Source: Gammaproteobacteria bacterium
GTDB lineage: Bacteria > Pseudomonadota > Gammaproteobacteria > CAIRSR01
Assembly (NCBI GenBank): GCA_963575655.1
Contig: CAUYTY010000055.1
Span: 1-51,875, forward strand
DNA: 51,875 nucleotides
Direction of reading: 5' to 3'
A program made the position numbers and the translations under genes. The notes beneath the pieces are model-generated. The model was not told where the DNA came from, made no database searches, and worked only from the letters and a program-made list of their open reading frames with translations. Below are positions 45,045 to 51,875 of the stretch, one piece after another (position 1 is the stretch's first letter; the number at the start of each line of letters is the position of its first letter).

Positions 45045-46460
45045 ATGGCCGGAAAAACCCTCTACGACAAAATCTGGGACGCCCATGTAGTGCGTACCGA
45101 ATCCGATGGCACCACCCTCCTCTATATCGACCGTCATCTCATTCACGAGGTGACTTCACCGCAGGCATTTGAGGGCCTGCGCCTTGCAGGGCGTCGGCCG
45201 TGGCGGGTGGAAACAAGTCTGGCTGTGGCGGACCACAATGTCCCCACTACCGACCGCAGCGTAGGTATTGCCGACCCCGTCTCTCGACTTCAGGTAGAAA
45301 CCCTAGCCGAGAATTGTGCCCATTTCGGCATCACCGAGTTTCGTATGGACGACCCACGCCAAGGCGTTGTCCATGTAGTAGGCCCGGAACAAGGGTCAAT
45401 TCTACCGGGAATGACGGTGGTATGCGGAGATTCTCATACAGCCACCCATGGGGCCTGTGGCGCGCTTGCTTTCGGTATTGGTACCTCGGAGGTAGAGCAT
45501 GTCCTGGCTACCCAGTCGCTTGCCCAGAAGAAATCAAAAAATCTGCGCGTTCAAGTTAACGGAAAATTACCCGCTGGTGTTACGGCAAAAGATCTCATCC
45601 TCGCCGTAATTGGGCGTATTGGTACGGCCGGTGGTACCGGTTACGCCATGGAATTCGCTGGTCCCGCTATTGAGGATCTATCCATGGAAGGGCGCATGAC
45701 GGTGTGCAATATGGCCATTGAGGCCGGGGCACGAGCTGGATTAGTGGCGGTAGACGATAAGACTGTCGAATATTTTAATGGTCCAGGTATCCATCGACCC
45801 TACGCCCCACGCGGAGATATACAAGAGCGTGCCGTGGCCGCCTGGCGTGAATTACGCTCTGATTCCGATGCAGTATTCGATAGAGTGGAGATAATAGATG
45901 CAGCTACTCTGAGCCCACAAGTAACTTGGGGGACCTCGCCGGAAATGGTAGTTGCCGTAGAGGGGCAAGTTCCCGACCCTGCCGCCGAATCCGATCCAAT
46001 CAAGCGTGCGGGTCTAGAACGGGCACTTGCCTATATGGGGCTGGCCGCTAATACCCCCATCTGTGATATCTCCGTGGACAAGATTTTTATCGGCTCCTGC
46101 ACCAATGGACGTATTGAGGATCTACGTGCTGCTGCCGCTGTGATCCGTGAACAAAAGGTGGCCGCGACGGTCAAATTGGCCTTGGTGGTACCGGGTTCGG
46201 GATTGGTGAAAGCCCAAGCAGAGGCCGAGGGATTGGATGTAATTTTCCGCTCTGCTGGTTTTGAATGGCGCGCGCCGGGCTGTTCGATGTGTTTGGCAAT
46301 GAATGCAGACCGATTGGAGCCAGGAGAGCGTTGTGCCTCCACCTCCAATCGTAATTTTGAGGGGCGCCAGGGTCCCGGTGGACGTACTCACCTAGTGAGT
46401 CCGGCCATGGCCGCCGCTGCCGCAATTGCTGGACATTTCGTGGATGTTCGAAAGATGTAA
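45045..46460 (+). CDS. leuC: 3-isopropylmalate dehydratase, large subunit
   Basis: LeuC with LeuD isomerises 2-isopropylmalate to 3-isopropylmalate in leucine synthesis. The 471-residue aconitase-type protein starts [16 protein letters not shown]. It shows [40 protein letters not shown], and the three [4Fe-4S] ligands in [11 protein letters not shown] and [13 protein letters not shown], followed by [19 protein letters not shown]. Length is normal. It is the first of leuC-leuD-leuB; a family B MITE separates it from leuD, and leuA is not in the window. Confidence 0.97.
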   Translation: MAGKTLYDKIWDAHVVRTESDGTTLLYIDRHLIHEVTSPQAFEGLRLAGRRPWRVETSLAVADHNVPTTDRSVGIADPVSRLQVETLAENCAHFGITEFRMDDPRQGVVHVVGPEQGSILPGMTVVCGDSHTATHGACGALAFGIGTSEVEHVLATQSLAQKKSKNLRVQVNGKLPAGVTAKDLILAVIGRIGTAGGTGYAMEFAGPAIEDLSMEGRMTVCNMAIEAGARAGLVAVDDKTVEYFNGPGIHRPYAPRGDIQERAVAAWRELRSDSDAVFDRVEIIDAATLSPQVTWGTSPEMVVAVEGQVPDPAAESDPIKRAGLERALAYMGLAANTPICDISVDKIFIGSCTNGRIEDLRAAAAVIREQKVAATVKLALVVPGSGLVKAQAEAEGLDVIFRSAGFEWRAPGCSMCLAMNADRLEPGERCASTSNRNFEGRQGPGGRTHLVSPAMAAAAAIAGHFVDVRKM

Positions 46461-46473
46461 TGGTAGCGTTAGA

Positions 46474-46558
46474 TAATTCAACTTGCTGCCTATCCGTCAT
46501 TCCGTTGCTCTCTACCGGAATGACGGTCCGGAAGTTTGCTAGGTAGCAATTTGAGTTA
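46474..46558. mobile_element. Family B MITE between leuC and leuD
   Basis: 85 bp; ends TAATTCAACTTGCTGCCTA and TAGGTAGCAATTTGAGTTA. The core is a hairpin CGTCATTCCG...CGGAATGACG, not the CCTCTC core of copies 1 and 2. It starts 14 bases after the leuC stop and ends 36 bases before the leuD start, so it lies inside the operon and would be part of the mRNA. Confidence 0.85.
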
Positions 46559-46594
46559 ACGTAAGAAAGCGAAAAAACGAGGATAAAACCAAAG

Positions 46595-47236
46595 ATGCAA
46601 CCATTTACGACCCTTGACGGCCTCGTGGTACCGCTCGACCGCGCCAACGTGGATACCGACGCCATCATCCCCAAGCAGTTCTTGAAATCAATCCGGCGTA
46701 CCGGATTTGGGCCTTACCTTTTTGATGAATGGCGCTATCTAGATCACGGCGAACCGGATATGGACTGTACCTCTCGTCCGCGTAATCCTGATTTCGTCCT
46801 CAACCAGCCCCACTACCAAGGCGCGCAGGTACTCTTGGCGCGGGCCAATTTCGGTTGTGGATCAAGTCGCGAGCATGCCCCCTGGGCCATCGCCGATTAC
46901 GGTTTGCGTGCCCTAATCGCCCCATCCTTTGCTGATATTTTCTACAATAACTGTTTCAAAAACGGTTTGTTGCCGATTATTTTGACCGAAGAAATCGTGG
47001 ATCGATTATTCTGTGAGCTAGCAAAAACAATTGGAGGCTATCGGTTGCAGATCGATCTTACGACCCAAACGATTACCGCGCCGGGGTGGGGGACGATTTC
47101 CTTTTCTATTGACCCACATCGTCGTCATTGTTTGTTGCACGGTCTCGATGATATCGAATTAACGTTGCAGCACGCCAAAGTCATTCGTGCCTACGAGGCC
47201 CGTCGGCGGTTAGAGGCGCCGTGGTTGTTTTCCTAA
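46595..47236 (+). CDS. leuD: 3-isopropylmalate dehydratase, small subunit
   Basis: LeuD is the swivelling domain of isopropylmalate isomerase. The 213-residue protein shows [39 protein letters not shown], the active-site [40 protein letters not shown] and LLPI. Length is typical of the proteobacterial form. A MITE occupies most of the gap to leuC, so if the genes are co-transcribed the element is in the message; an AACGAGGATAAA stretch serves as ribosome site. Confidence 0.97.
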   Translation: MQPFTTLDGLVVPLDRANVDTDAIIPKQFLKSIRRTGFGPYLFDEWRYLDHGEPDMDCTSRPRNPDFVLNQPHYQGAQVLLARANFGCGSSREHAPWAIADYGLRALIAPSFADIFYNNCFKNGLLPIILTEEIVDRLFCELAKTIGGYRLQIDLTTQTITAPGWGTISFSIDPHRRHCLLHGLDDIELTLQHAKVIRAYEARRRLEAPWLFS

Positions 47237-47288
47237 GCCAGAACGTAAGAAACGCCATCAAAAGATTTTTAATCTTAAAGGGTAACGC

Positions 47289-48380
47289 ATGACTTGCAAG
47301 ATTCTTGTACTGCCGGGTGACGGTATTGGTGTTGAGATCATGGCTGAGGCCGTGAAGATTATCGAGGTACTACGTGCGGAATTTGGTTTTAGCGTAGAGA
47401 TCGAGACCGCCTTGGTGGGCGGGGCGGCAATTGATGCTACCGGTCACCCTCTCCCGGAAGAGACCCTACGTCTCGCTAAGAATTCCGATGCGGTTTTATT
47501 AGGTGCGGTGGGTGGCCCTAAATGGGAACCATTACCCTACGCCGTTCGTCCCGAACGTGGTTTGCTTGGTCTACGGGCTGAATTGGGATTGTTTGCTAAT
47601 CTCCGACCGGCCATTTTGTATCCTCAACTCGCGGCAGCGTCTACCCTGCGTCCTGAGGTAGTGGCAGGGCTCGACATTATGATTGTGCGCGAGCTAACTG
47701 GTGGTCTTTATTTTGGGCAGCCACGCGGCGTGCGCACTTTAGAGAGTGGTGAACGCCAAGGCTTCAATACCCTGGTCTATAGTGAATCCGAGATTGAACG
47801 TATTGGTCGGGTTGCTTTTGAGATTGCTCGTAAGCGTGGACGGAAGGTCTGCTCGGTGGACAAGGCCAATGTATTGGAGTGTACCGAATTCTGGCGCGAG
47901 ATTATGATCCGGACGCATCAGAATTACCCAGACGTGGCACTGACCCATATGTATGTGGACAATGCAGCAATGCAGTTGGTGCGCAATCCTCGCCAGTTCG
48001 ATGTAATGGTTACCGAAAATATGTTCGGTGACATTCTCTCGGACGCCGCTGCCATGCTCACTGGTTCGATTGGAATGCTGCCCTCGGCCTCTTTGGATGC
48101 CCACGGCAAGGGTATGTACGAACCCATTCACGGCTCCGCACCAGATATTGCAGGGAAAGGTATTGCCAATCCCCTTGCTACCCTCCTGTCGGTGGCCATG
48201 ATGTTGCGTTATACCCTAAATCTTCCTGATTTGGCCACGCGTTTGGAGGGAGCGGTGGGGGCAGTATTGGATGCTGGATTGCGTACTGGTGATATTTATA
48301 CCGAAGGTTGCCGGCGGGTAGGTACTGGAGAAATGGGCGATGCCATGGTGGCTGCTTTACGGGGTGTAGCCGTGGGTTAA
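47289..48380 (+). CDS. leuB: 3-isopropylmalate dehydrogenase
   Basis: LeuB oxidises and decarboxylates 3-isopropylmalate with NAD+. The 363-residue protein has [40 protein letters not shown], the substrate Arg residues in [33 protein letters not shown], the signature [20 protein letters not shown], and [17 protein letters not shown]. It starts 52 bp after leuD and completes the leuCDB set. Confidence 0.97.
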   Translation: MTCKILVLPGDGIGVEIMAEAVKIIEVLRAEFGFSVEIETALVGGAAIDATGHPLPEETLRLAKNSDAVLLGAVGGPKWEPLPYAVRPERGLLGLRAELGLFANLRPAILYPQLAAASTLRPEVVAGLDIMIVRELTGGLYFGQPRGVRTLESGERQGFNTLVYSESEIERIGRVAFEIARKRGRKVCSVDKANVLECTEFWREIMIRTHQNYPDVALTHMYVDNAAMQLVRNPRQFDVMVTENMFGDILSDAAAMLTGSIGMLPSASLDAHGKGMYEPIHGSAPDIAGKGIANPLATLLSVAMMLRYTLNLPDLATRLEGAVGAVLDAGLRTGDIYTEGCRRVGTGEMGDAMVAALRGVAVG

Positions 48381-48405
48381 GTTTTTGGCTACCACAAAGT
48401 TACGG

Positions 48406-48493
48406 TAACCCAACTTGCTACCTATGGATCAATTCAACTGTCATTCCGGCAGGGATTGTCTGCCGGAATGGCGAATAGATGGCAACTTCGGTA
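48406..48493. mobile_element. Family B MITE between leuB and lptF
   Basis: 88 bp; left end TAACCCAACTTGCTACCTAT, right end ATAGATGGCAACTTCGGTA. The core is GTCATTCCGGCAGGGATTGT and CTGCCGGAATGGC, again a CATTCCGG-type hairpin as in the leuC-leuD copy. It ends 30 bases before the lptF start codon. Confidence 0.8.
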
Positions 48494-48523
48494 AACGATT
48501 ATGGTCCGCTACTGATCGCCCCT

Positions 48524-49636
48524 ATGATCATCGATCGCTATATTGCCCGAGAAATCACTCATACCCTGCTTGCCGTATTTGGCATCCTCATGGTGATTCT
48601 GATTAGTCACCAATTTGTCCGCTACCTAGCTGATGCCGCAGCGGGAGAGGTTCCTGGGGATATGCTTTTGGTGTTGATTGGACTCAAGGCGATTAGTTTT
48701 GCGGGGTTAGTGCTGCCGCTCTCCTTATTCCTATCAGTAATTATCGGATTGGGTCGATTCTACCGAGATAGCGAGATGGTGGTAATGGCCGCTTGTGGTA
48801 TTGGTCCGTTGCAAATCCTGAAAAGCGTGATGCGTACTGCGGTTATGGTGGGGATAGTTTTGGCGGTCCTCTCTCTGTATTTCAATCCCTGGGCGGCAGA
48901 GCAAAAATCACGGTTTTTGGATCAGGCTCGAGCCAAACCCGAGTTGTCTGGGATCACCTCTGGTCGTTTTCAAGAATCGAACCGAGGGGAGACTGTCTAC
49001 TTCGCGGAACGTTTGAATCCAGACGGCGCCTTGGAAAACGTTTTTATCCAGTATCGCCGATCTGGAGGGATTAGTGGCATTTTAGCTGCGGCTCGTGGCC
49101 ATCAAGAGGTAGACCCTCATAGCGGAAATCGATATTTGGTTTTAGTCGATGGTCACCGTTACGAGGAACCCGCAGAGGGAAATGAATTTCGTACGATGAG
49201 TTATGGACGACACGGGGTTGCTATTCCGTCGCCGCATGTTGAGACGGGAGGGCGTAAACGTGAGGCGATGCCTACCTTTCAATTGCTTACCTCGAATTTA
49301 CGAGAAGATCGGGCGGAGCTCCAGTGGCGTTGGTCGTTGCCACTTTCCGCCATTTTGTTTGCGGCCCTTGGTGTCCCTCTTAGTCACAGTACCCCACGCG
49401 AAGGACGTTACGGGAAATTGTTCACCGGGATCTTAGTCTATCTCGTATTCAGCAATCTATTGAGTGTCGCACGTAATTGGATGGATCGCGGGACTGTTCC
49501 CGTCGAATTGGGGTTATGGTGGGTCCATGGATTGCTACTAATCCTGGTGATGGTTATGATGGTGGGGGCAAAGGGATTGCGAACCTTACGGGAACGGTTA
49601 CATCCCCGAAAGATTTTCTCACCTACCGCTTCTTGA
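48524..49636 (+). CDS. lptF: LPS export permease LptF
   Basis: A 370-residue inner-membrane subunit of the LptB2FG exporter. The start MIIDRYIAREITHTLLAVFG matches E. coli LptF (MIIIRYLVRETLKSQLAILF), so I use ATG 48524 and not the open extension upstream, which lies in the MITE. Other matches are FVRYLADAAAGEVPGDMLLV, LPLSLFLSVIIGLGRFYRDS, EMVVMAACG, a periplasmic beta-jellyroll (about 130-245) and the C-terminal helices with AALGVPLSHSTPREGRYGKL. The usual partner lptG does not follow; the next gene is unrelated. Confidence 0.95.
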   Translation: MIIDRYIAREITHTLLAVFGILMVILISHQFVRYLADAAAGEVPGDMLLVLIGLKAISFAGLVLPLSLFLSVIIGLGRFYRDSEMVVMAACGIGPLQILKSVMRTAVMVGIVLAVLSLYFNPWAAEQKSRFLDQARAKPELSGITSGRFQESNRGETVYFAERLNPDGALENVFIQYRRSGGISGILAAARGHQEVDPHSGNRYLVLVDGHRYEEPAEGNEFRTMSYGRHGVAIPSPHVETGGRKREAMPTFQLLTSNLREDRAELQWRWSLPLSAILFAALGVPLSHSTPREGRYGKLFTGILVYLVFSNLLSVARNWMDRGTVPVELGLWWVHGLLLILVMVMMVGAKGLRTLRERLHPRKIFSPTAS

Positions 49637-49771
49637 GACGTTCAACGTTTTTGAAACATTCGGACTTGTTCCTTACGACCGTTCTAATTCCGCGATGATG
49701 CGATTTATTCCGCGCTGCATCCTACGCGGTGCTGCGCTATATAACCAAACTGACCGCGAAAATCAAATAAC

Positions 49772-50266
49772 TTGAATAGATTATCCCGGCTATCTCATAA
49801 ATTTATCAGCTTTCTACGTCTGCCACGTTTTGAACAGATATGGTTATTCCCGGTTTGGTGTTTGTTGGGATTGAGTCGCCTGGTGATTCTGACCGTTCAA
49901 TTTCCTCGCTTGGCGACATGCCTGGGTGTCCATTTTGGTAATCAATCTGTAATACCGATATTGTCTACTAGCCAACAGATTCGGGCATTTCACATCGGCC
50001 GAGTGGTACGGTTGACTGCTGGCTATACCCCTTGGGAATCTAATTGCTTCCCTCAGGCAGTAACTGCCCGTTTATTGCTTGGTTTGTATCGGATTCCCTA
50101 TGCCTTGTTTTTCGGGGTGGCAAAAAATGGAGAGAGTGAAATGGAGGCCCATGCCTGGGTAGCGGCAGGTCCGGTGCGAGTGACCGGTAGTGATGGTTTT
50201 TCAGGATTTACCGTGGTCGGGGTATTTGTCTCAAGAGGATCGATCGATGTTAGTGAAAAATTCTGA
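49772..50266 (+). CDS. Lasso-peptide B2-like cysteine peptidase (Transglut_core3), orphan
   Basis: A 164-residue protein with the architecture of lasso-peptide biosynthesis B2 proteins: an N-terminal helical part (LRLPRFEQIWLFPVWCLLGL, with LARL-like segments up to CLGVHFG), then a transglutaminase-type core with the catalytic Cys in WESNCFPQAVTARLLLG (Cys92) and the catalytic His in EAHAWV (His127), with an Asp in TGSDGF that may complete the triad. B2 removes the leader of a lasso precursor. No B1 recognition element, cyclase (asparagine-synthetase-like) or precursor gene is seen nearby. The only start is TTG 49772. The product may act on another peptide. Confidence 0.78.
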   Translation: MNRLSRLSHKFISFLRLPRFEQIWLFPVWCLLGLSRLVILTVQFPRLATCLGVHFGNQSVIPILSTSQQIRAFHIGRVVRLTAGYTPWESNCFPQAVTARLLLGLYRIPYALFFGVAKNGESEMEAHAWVAAGPVRVTGSDGFSGFTVVGVFVSRGSIDVSEKF

Positions 50267-50843
50267 GTAGAATTAAACTGTTGTCGGGTAATGCCGGTCC
50301 CGCTGAACCAAGATCTGACTAATCTCGAATCAAGCAACTCTACTTAGGCTGTTATCCATGGGGCGTTATTTTCCAACAACCTGCCAACCCGCCTCAATGG
50401 CGTCTACGGATAAATTAGCACCACAATTCCATTCAATGAAATACTCACATAGCTTTCATAAACTCAGCACGTAGGTCGACTGCGCGTTTTTTGAAAAGCA
50501 CAACACTTTGAAACATAAACGATTCGCGGAAAATCATGTTGGGCTTCCTTCGTTAGCTCAACCTACGCGCTGTCCGCAGCAAATCAATGTCCACCTCTAC
50601 CTCTGGTGAGATAGCAAAGGCTTCAGTTTTTTGATTGCTGGATGTGCCTGTGGCCCAGGTCACAGGACTATATTACCGTTCATTCAGATAGCCGTTGTCA
50701 AACGATCGTTGGTACCTGGGTGATTACAATTTAATTTACAAAAATTATCGCCGTTGGTTCGTTAGCACACAGATAACTTCGCGTTGGCCAGCTAAGCTTG
50801 TATTGGTTTTACTAGTAGTTGTTGTCACAGGAAGGGGAAAGTT
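50267..50843. other. Gap between the B2-like gene and the SCPU gene
   Basis: No gene is recognised. On the minus strand, 50540-50575 reads GTAGGTTGAGCTAACGAAGG then AAGCCCAACATG, like the widespread GTAGGTTGGGTTAGCG...CCCAACA repeat. Directly beyond it a short minus-strand frame (MIFRESFMFQSVVLFKKRAV...) runs about 30 codons and stops; I do not assign it. The 100 bases before 50844 must hold the SCPU promoter, but I see no convincing boxes. Confidence 0.45.
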
Positions 50844-51389
50844 ATGAAACGTAACCTAATATTCAAGGTAATGACTCGTAGTGCGTCCGCGGCGCTCGCC
50901 GTTTTCAGTTTGATTCTGGTAGGTTCAGCACAGGCCGCGACTAGTTCCGGGAGCCTGGTCGTCACCGCCACCATCGACGCGTCCTGCACGGTTTCCGCGA
51001 GTCCAATGGCGTTCGGTACCGTAGTCCCGGGTACCGTCAAGGACACCACATCCACAGTAACATCAAATTGCACCAACGGTACCACCTATACCGTTGATAT
51101 TGGTGATGGGCTCAACCACGGCGCGACCATCGGCTCAGGCGGCGAATATCGTCGCCAGATGGCTTCAGGTGCTAATTTGCTACGGTATGTGATTGCAAGT
51201 GACGCTACCTATGCAACCCATATCAACGCCACTTCACTCATCTCATACAACAACCTTTTGACATCCACAATAGGCGACAGTACCGATCAGACAACCATGA
51301 TTTATGGTCGCGTGATTGGTGCCGAATCTGCGTCTAAAGCGGCCGGTAGCTATTTAGATACCGTGGTCGTTACGATCTCCTTCTTATGA
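50844..51389 (+). CDS. Spore coat U (SCPU) domain secreted protein
   Basis: A 181-residue exported protein. The signal peptide ends near residue 31 (VGSAQA-A). The mature domain has the SCPU/CsuA-B pattern: SLVVTATIDASCTVSASPMA, FGTVVPG, STVTSNCTNGTTYTVDIGDG, and an ending YLDTVVVTISF. The two Cys in ATIDASCTV and SNCTNG probably form a disulfide. Such proteins are subunits of chaperone-usher pili of the Csu type or stand-alone coat proteins. A GGAAGGGGAAAG site precedes ATG 50844. Chaperone and usher genes would be expected downstream, where the readable sequence ends. Confidence 0.9.
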   Translation: MKRNLIFKVMTRSASAALAVFSLILVGSAQAATSSGSLVVTATIDASCTVSASPMAFGTVVPGTVKDTTSTVTSNCTNGTTYTVDIGDGLNHGATIGSGGEYRRQMASGANLLRYVIASDATYATHINATSLISYNNLLTSTIGDSTDQTTMIYGRVIGAESASKAAGSYLDTVVVTISFL

Positions 51390-51436
51390 GGTTCGAGATT
51401 CGTATCTCGTTTAAGCCTCAACCGCTTTTTTCCCTC

Positions 51437-51465
51437 ATCGTTCCCACGCTCAGTGTGGGAACGAT
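51437..51465. repeat. REP-like hairpin
   Basis: ATCGTTCCCAC-GCTCAGT-GTGGGAACGAT forms a perfect 11-bp stem. No T-run follows, so it is not a typical terminator. TCGTTCCCACGC...GTGGGAACGA is a widespread repeat in proteobacteria. It lies 48 bases after the SCPU stop. Confidence 0.8.
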
Positions 51466-51484
51466 TAACCGGATAGCCATATCG

Positions 51485-51510
51485 TAAACCCAAGTTGCCA
51501 CCTACTTGCC
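51485..51510. repeat. Family B left end at the start of the bad sequence
   Basis: AAACCCAAGTTGCCACCTAC followed by TTGCCC matches the left end and first core bases of the copy at 40249-40398. Directly after it the sequence turns into C and G runs, as if the GC hairpin core could not be read. Confidence 0.75.

Positions 51511-51875
<365 letters not shown>

Noticed and set aside
48479-48523. 15-codon N-terminal extension of LptF
   Set aside because: It starts in the terminal repeat of a family B element; the LptF family begins at ATG 48524.

Overview
The window looks like a piece of a gammaproteobacterial chromosome that is rich in small repeats. The evidence is the gene content and order: aroQ-accB-accC, cutA-tlpA, pcm-rhodanese-tolC, murJ-ribF, divergent rpiA/ilvA, aroK-aroB beside rsmD-coaD-yfhL, leuCDB and lptF. 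A sulfur-bacterium type lineage (Chromatiales/Thiotrichales-like) is possible, but this is an inference I cannot settle from one window.

Layout. Positions 1-1850 are a graveyard of broken mobile genes: pieces of IS66, IS1, IS630 and IS30 transposases, a frameshifted nucleotidyltransferase, the tail of a restriction-modification protein and the head of a BrnT toxin. Next come an unknown membrane protein and about 1 kb with no recognisable gene. From 3.5 to 24.8 kb the genes are mostly housekeeping: folM-like reductase, comEA-like protein, recD2, a CDGSH protein, hisG, rpiA, ilvA, a YecA/DUF1186 protein, a chemotaxis receptor, an HD-GYP protein, a PotD-like binding protein, a PreP-like protease, aroB-aroK, rsmD, coaD and yfhL. 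An H-NS family gene with a clear sigma70 promoter sits alone at 25.6 kb. From 26.5 to 38.4 kb nearly everything is on the minus strand: accC, accB, aroQ, tlpA, cutA, tolC, rhodanese, pcm, a btuB-type receptor behind a cobalamin riboswitch, ribF, murJ and a low-molecular-weight phosphatase. From 38.5 to 44.8 kb lies an accessory plus-strand stretch: two poorly known membrane proteins, a CNP1-like protein, an MCE protein, a GH30 glycosidase, a DUF4126 protein and a small secreted protein. Then come leuC-leuD-leuB, lptF, an orphan lasso-peptide B2-like peptidase and a spore-coat-U pilin-like protein. The last ~370 bases are homopolymer-rich and look like bad sequence.

The most striking feature is two families of short non-coding elements with terminal inverted repeats. 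Family B (ends close to TAACCCAAGTTGCTACCTA and its complement) has six two-ended copies and at least three single ends, all intergenic; two copies lie inside the leuC-leuD and leuB-lptF gaps. Its ends are conserved, but the cores fall into different hairpin types. Family A (ends TAGACCTTATCGGAAACC, TA-flanked, IS630/mariner-like) has three copies. A second notable item is a 113-bp duplication of the 5' end of the phosphatase gene. The copy is a dead gene on the minus strand, and its plus strand now forms the start and membrane anchor of a 220-residue reading frame.

The biosynthetic genes cover histidine (hisG), isoleucine (ilvA), leucine (leuCDB), the shikimate pathway (aroK, aroB, aroQ), fatty acids (accBC), CoA (coaD) and flavins (ribF). 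Envelope functions are tolC, btuB, murJ, lptF and the MCE protein. I saw no tRNA, rRNA or CRISPR array.
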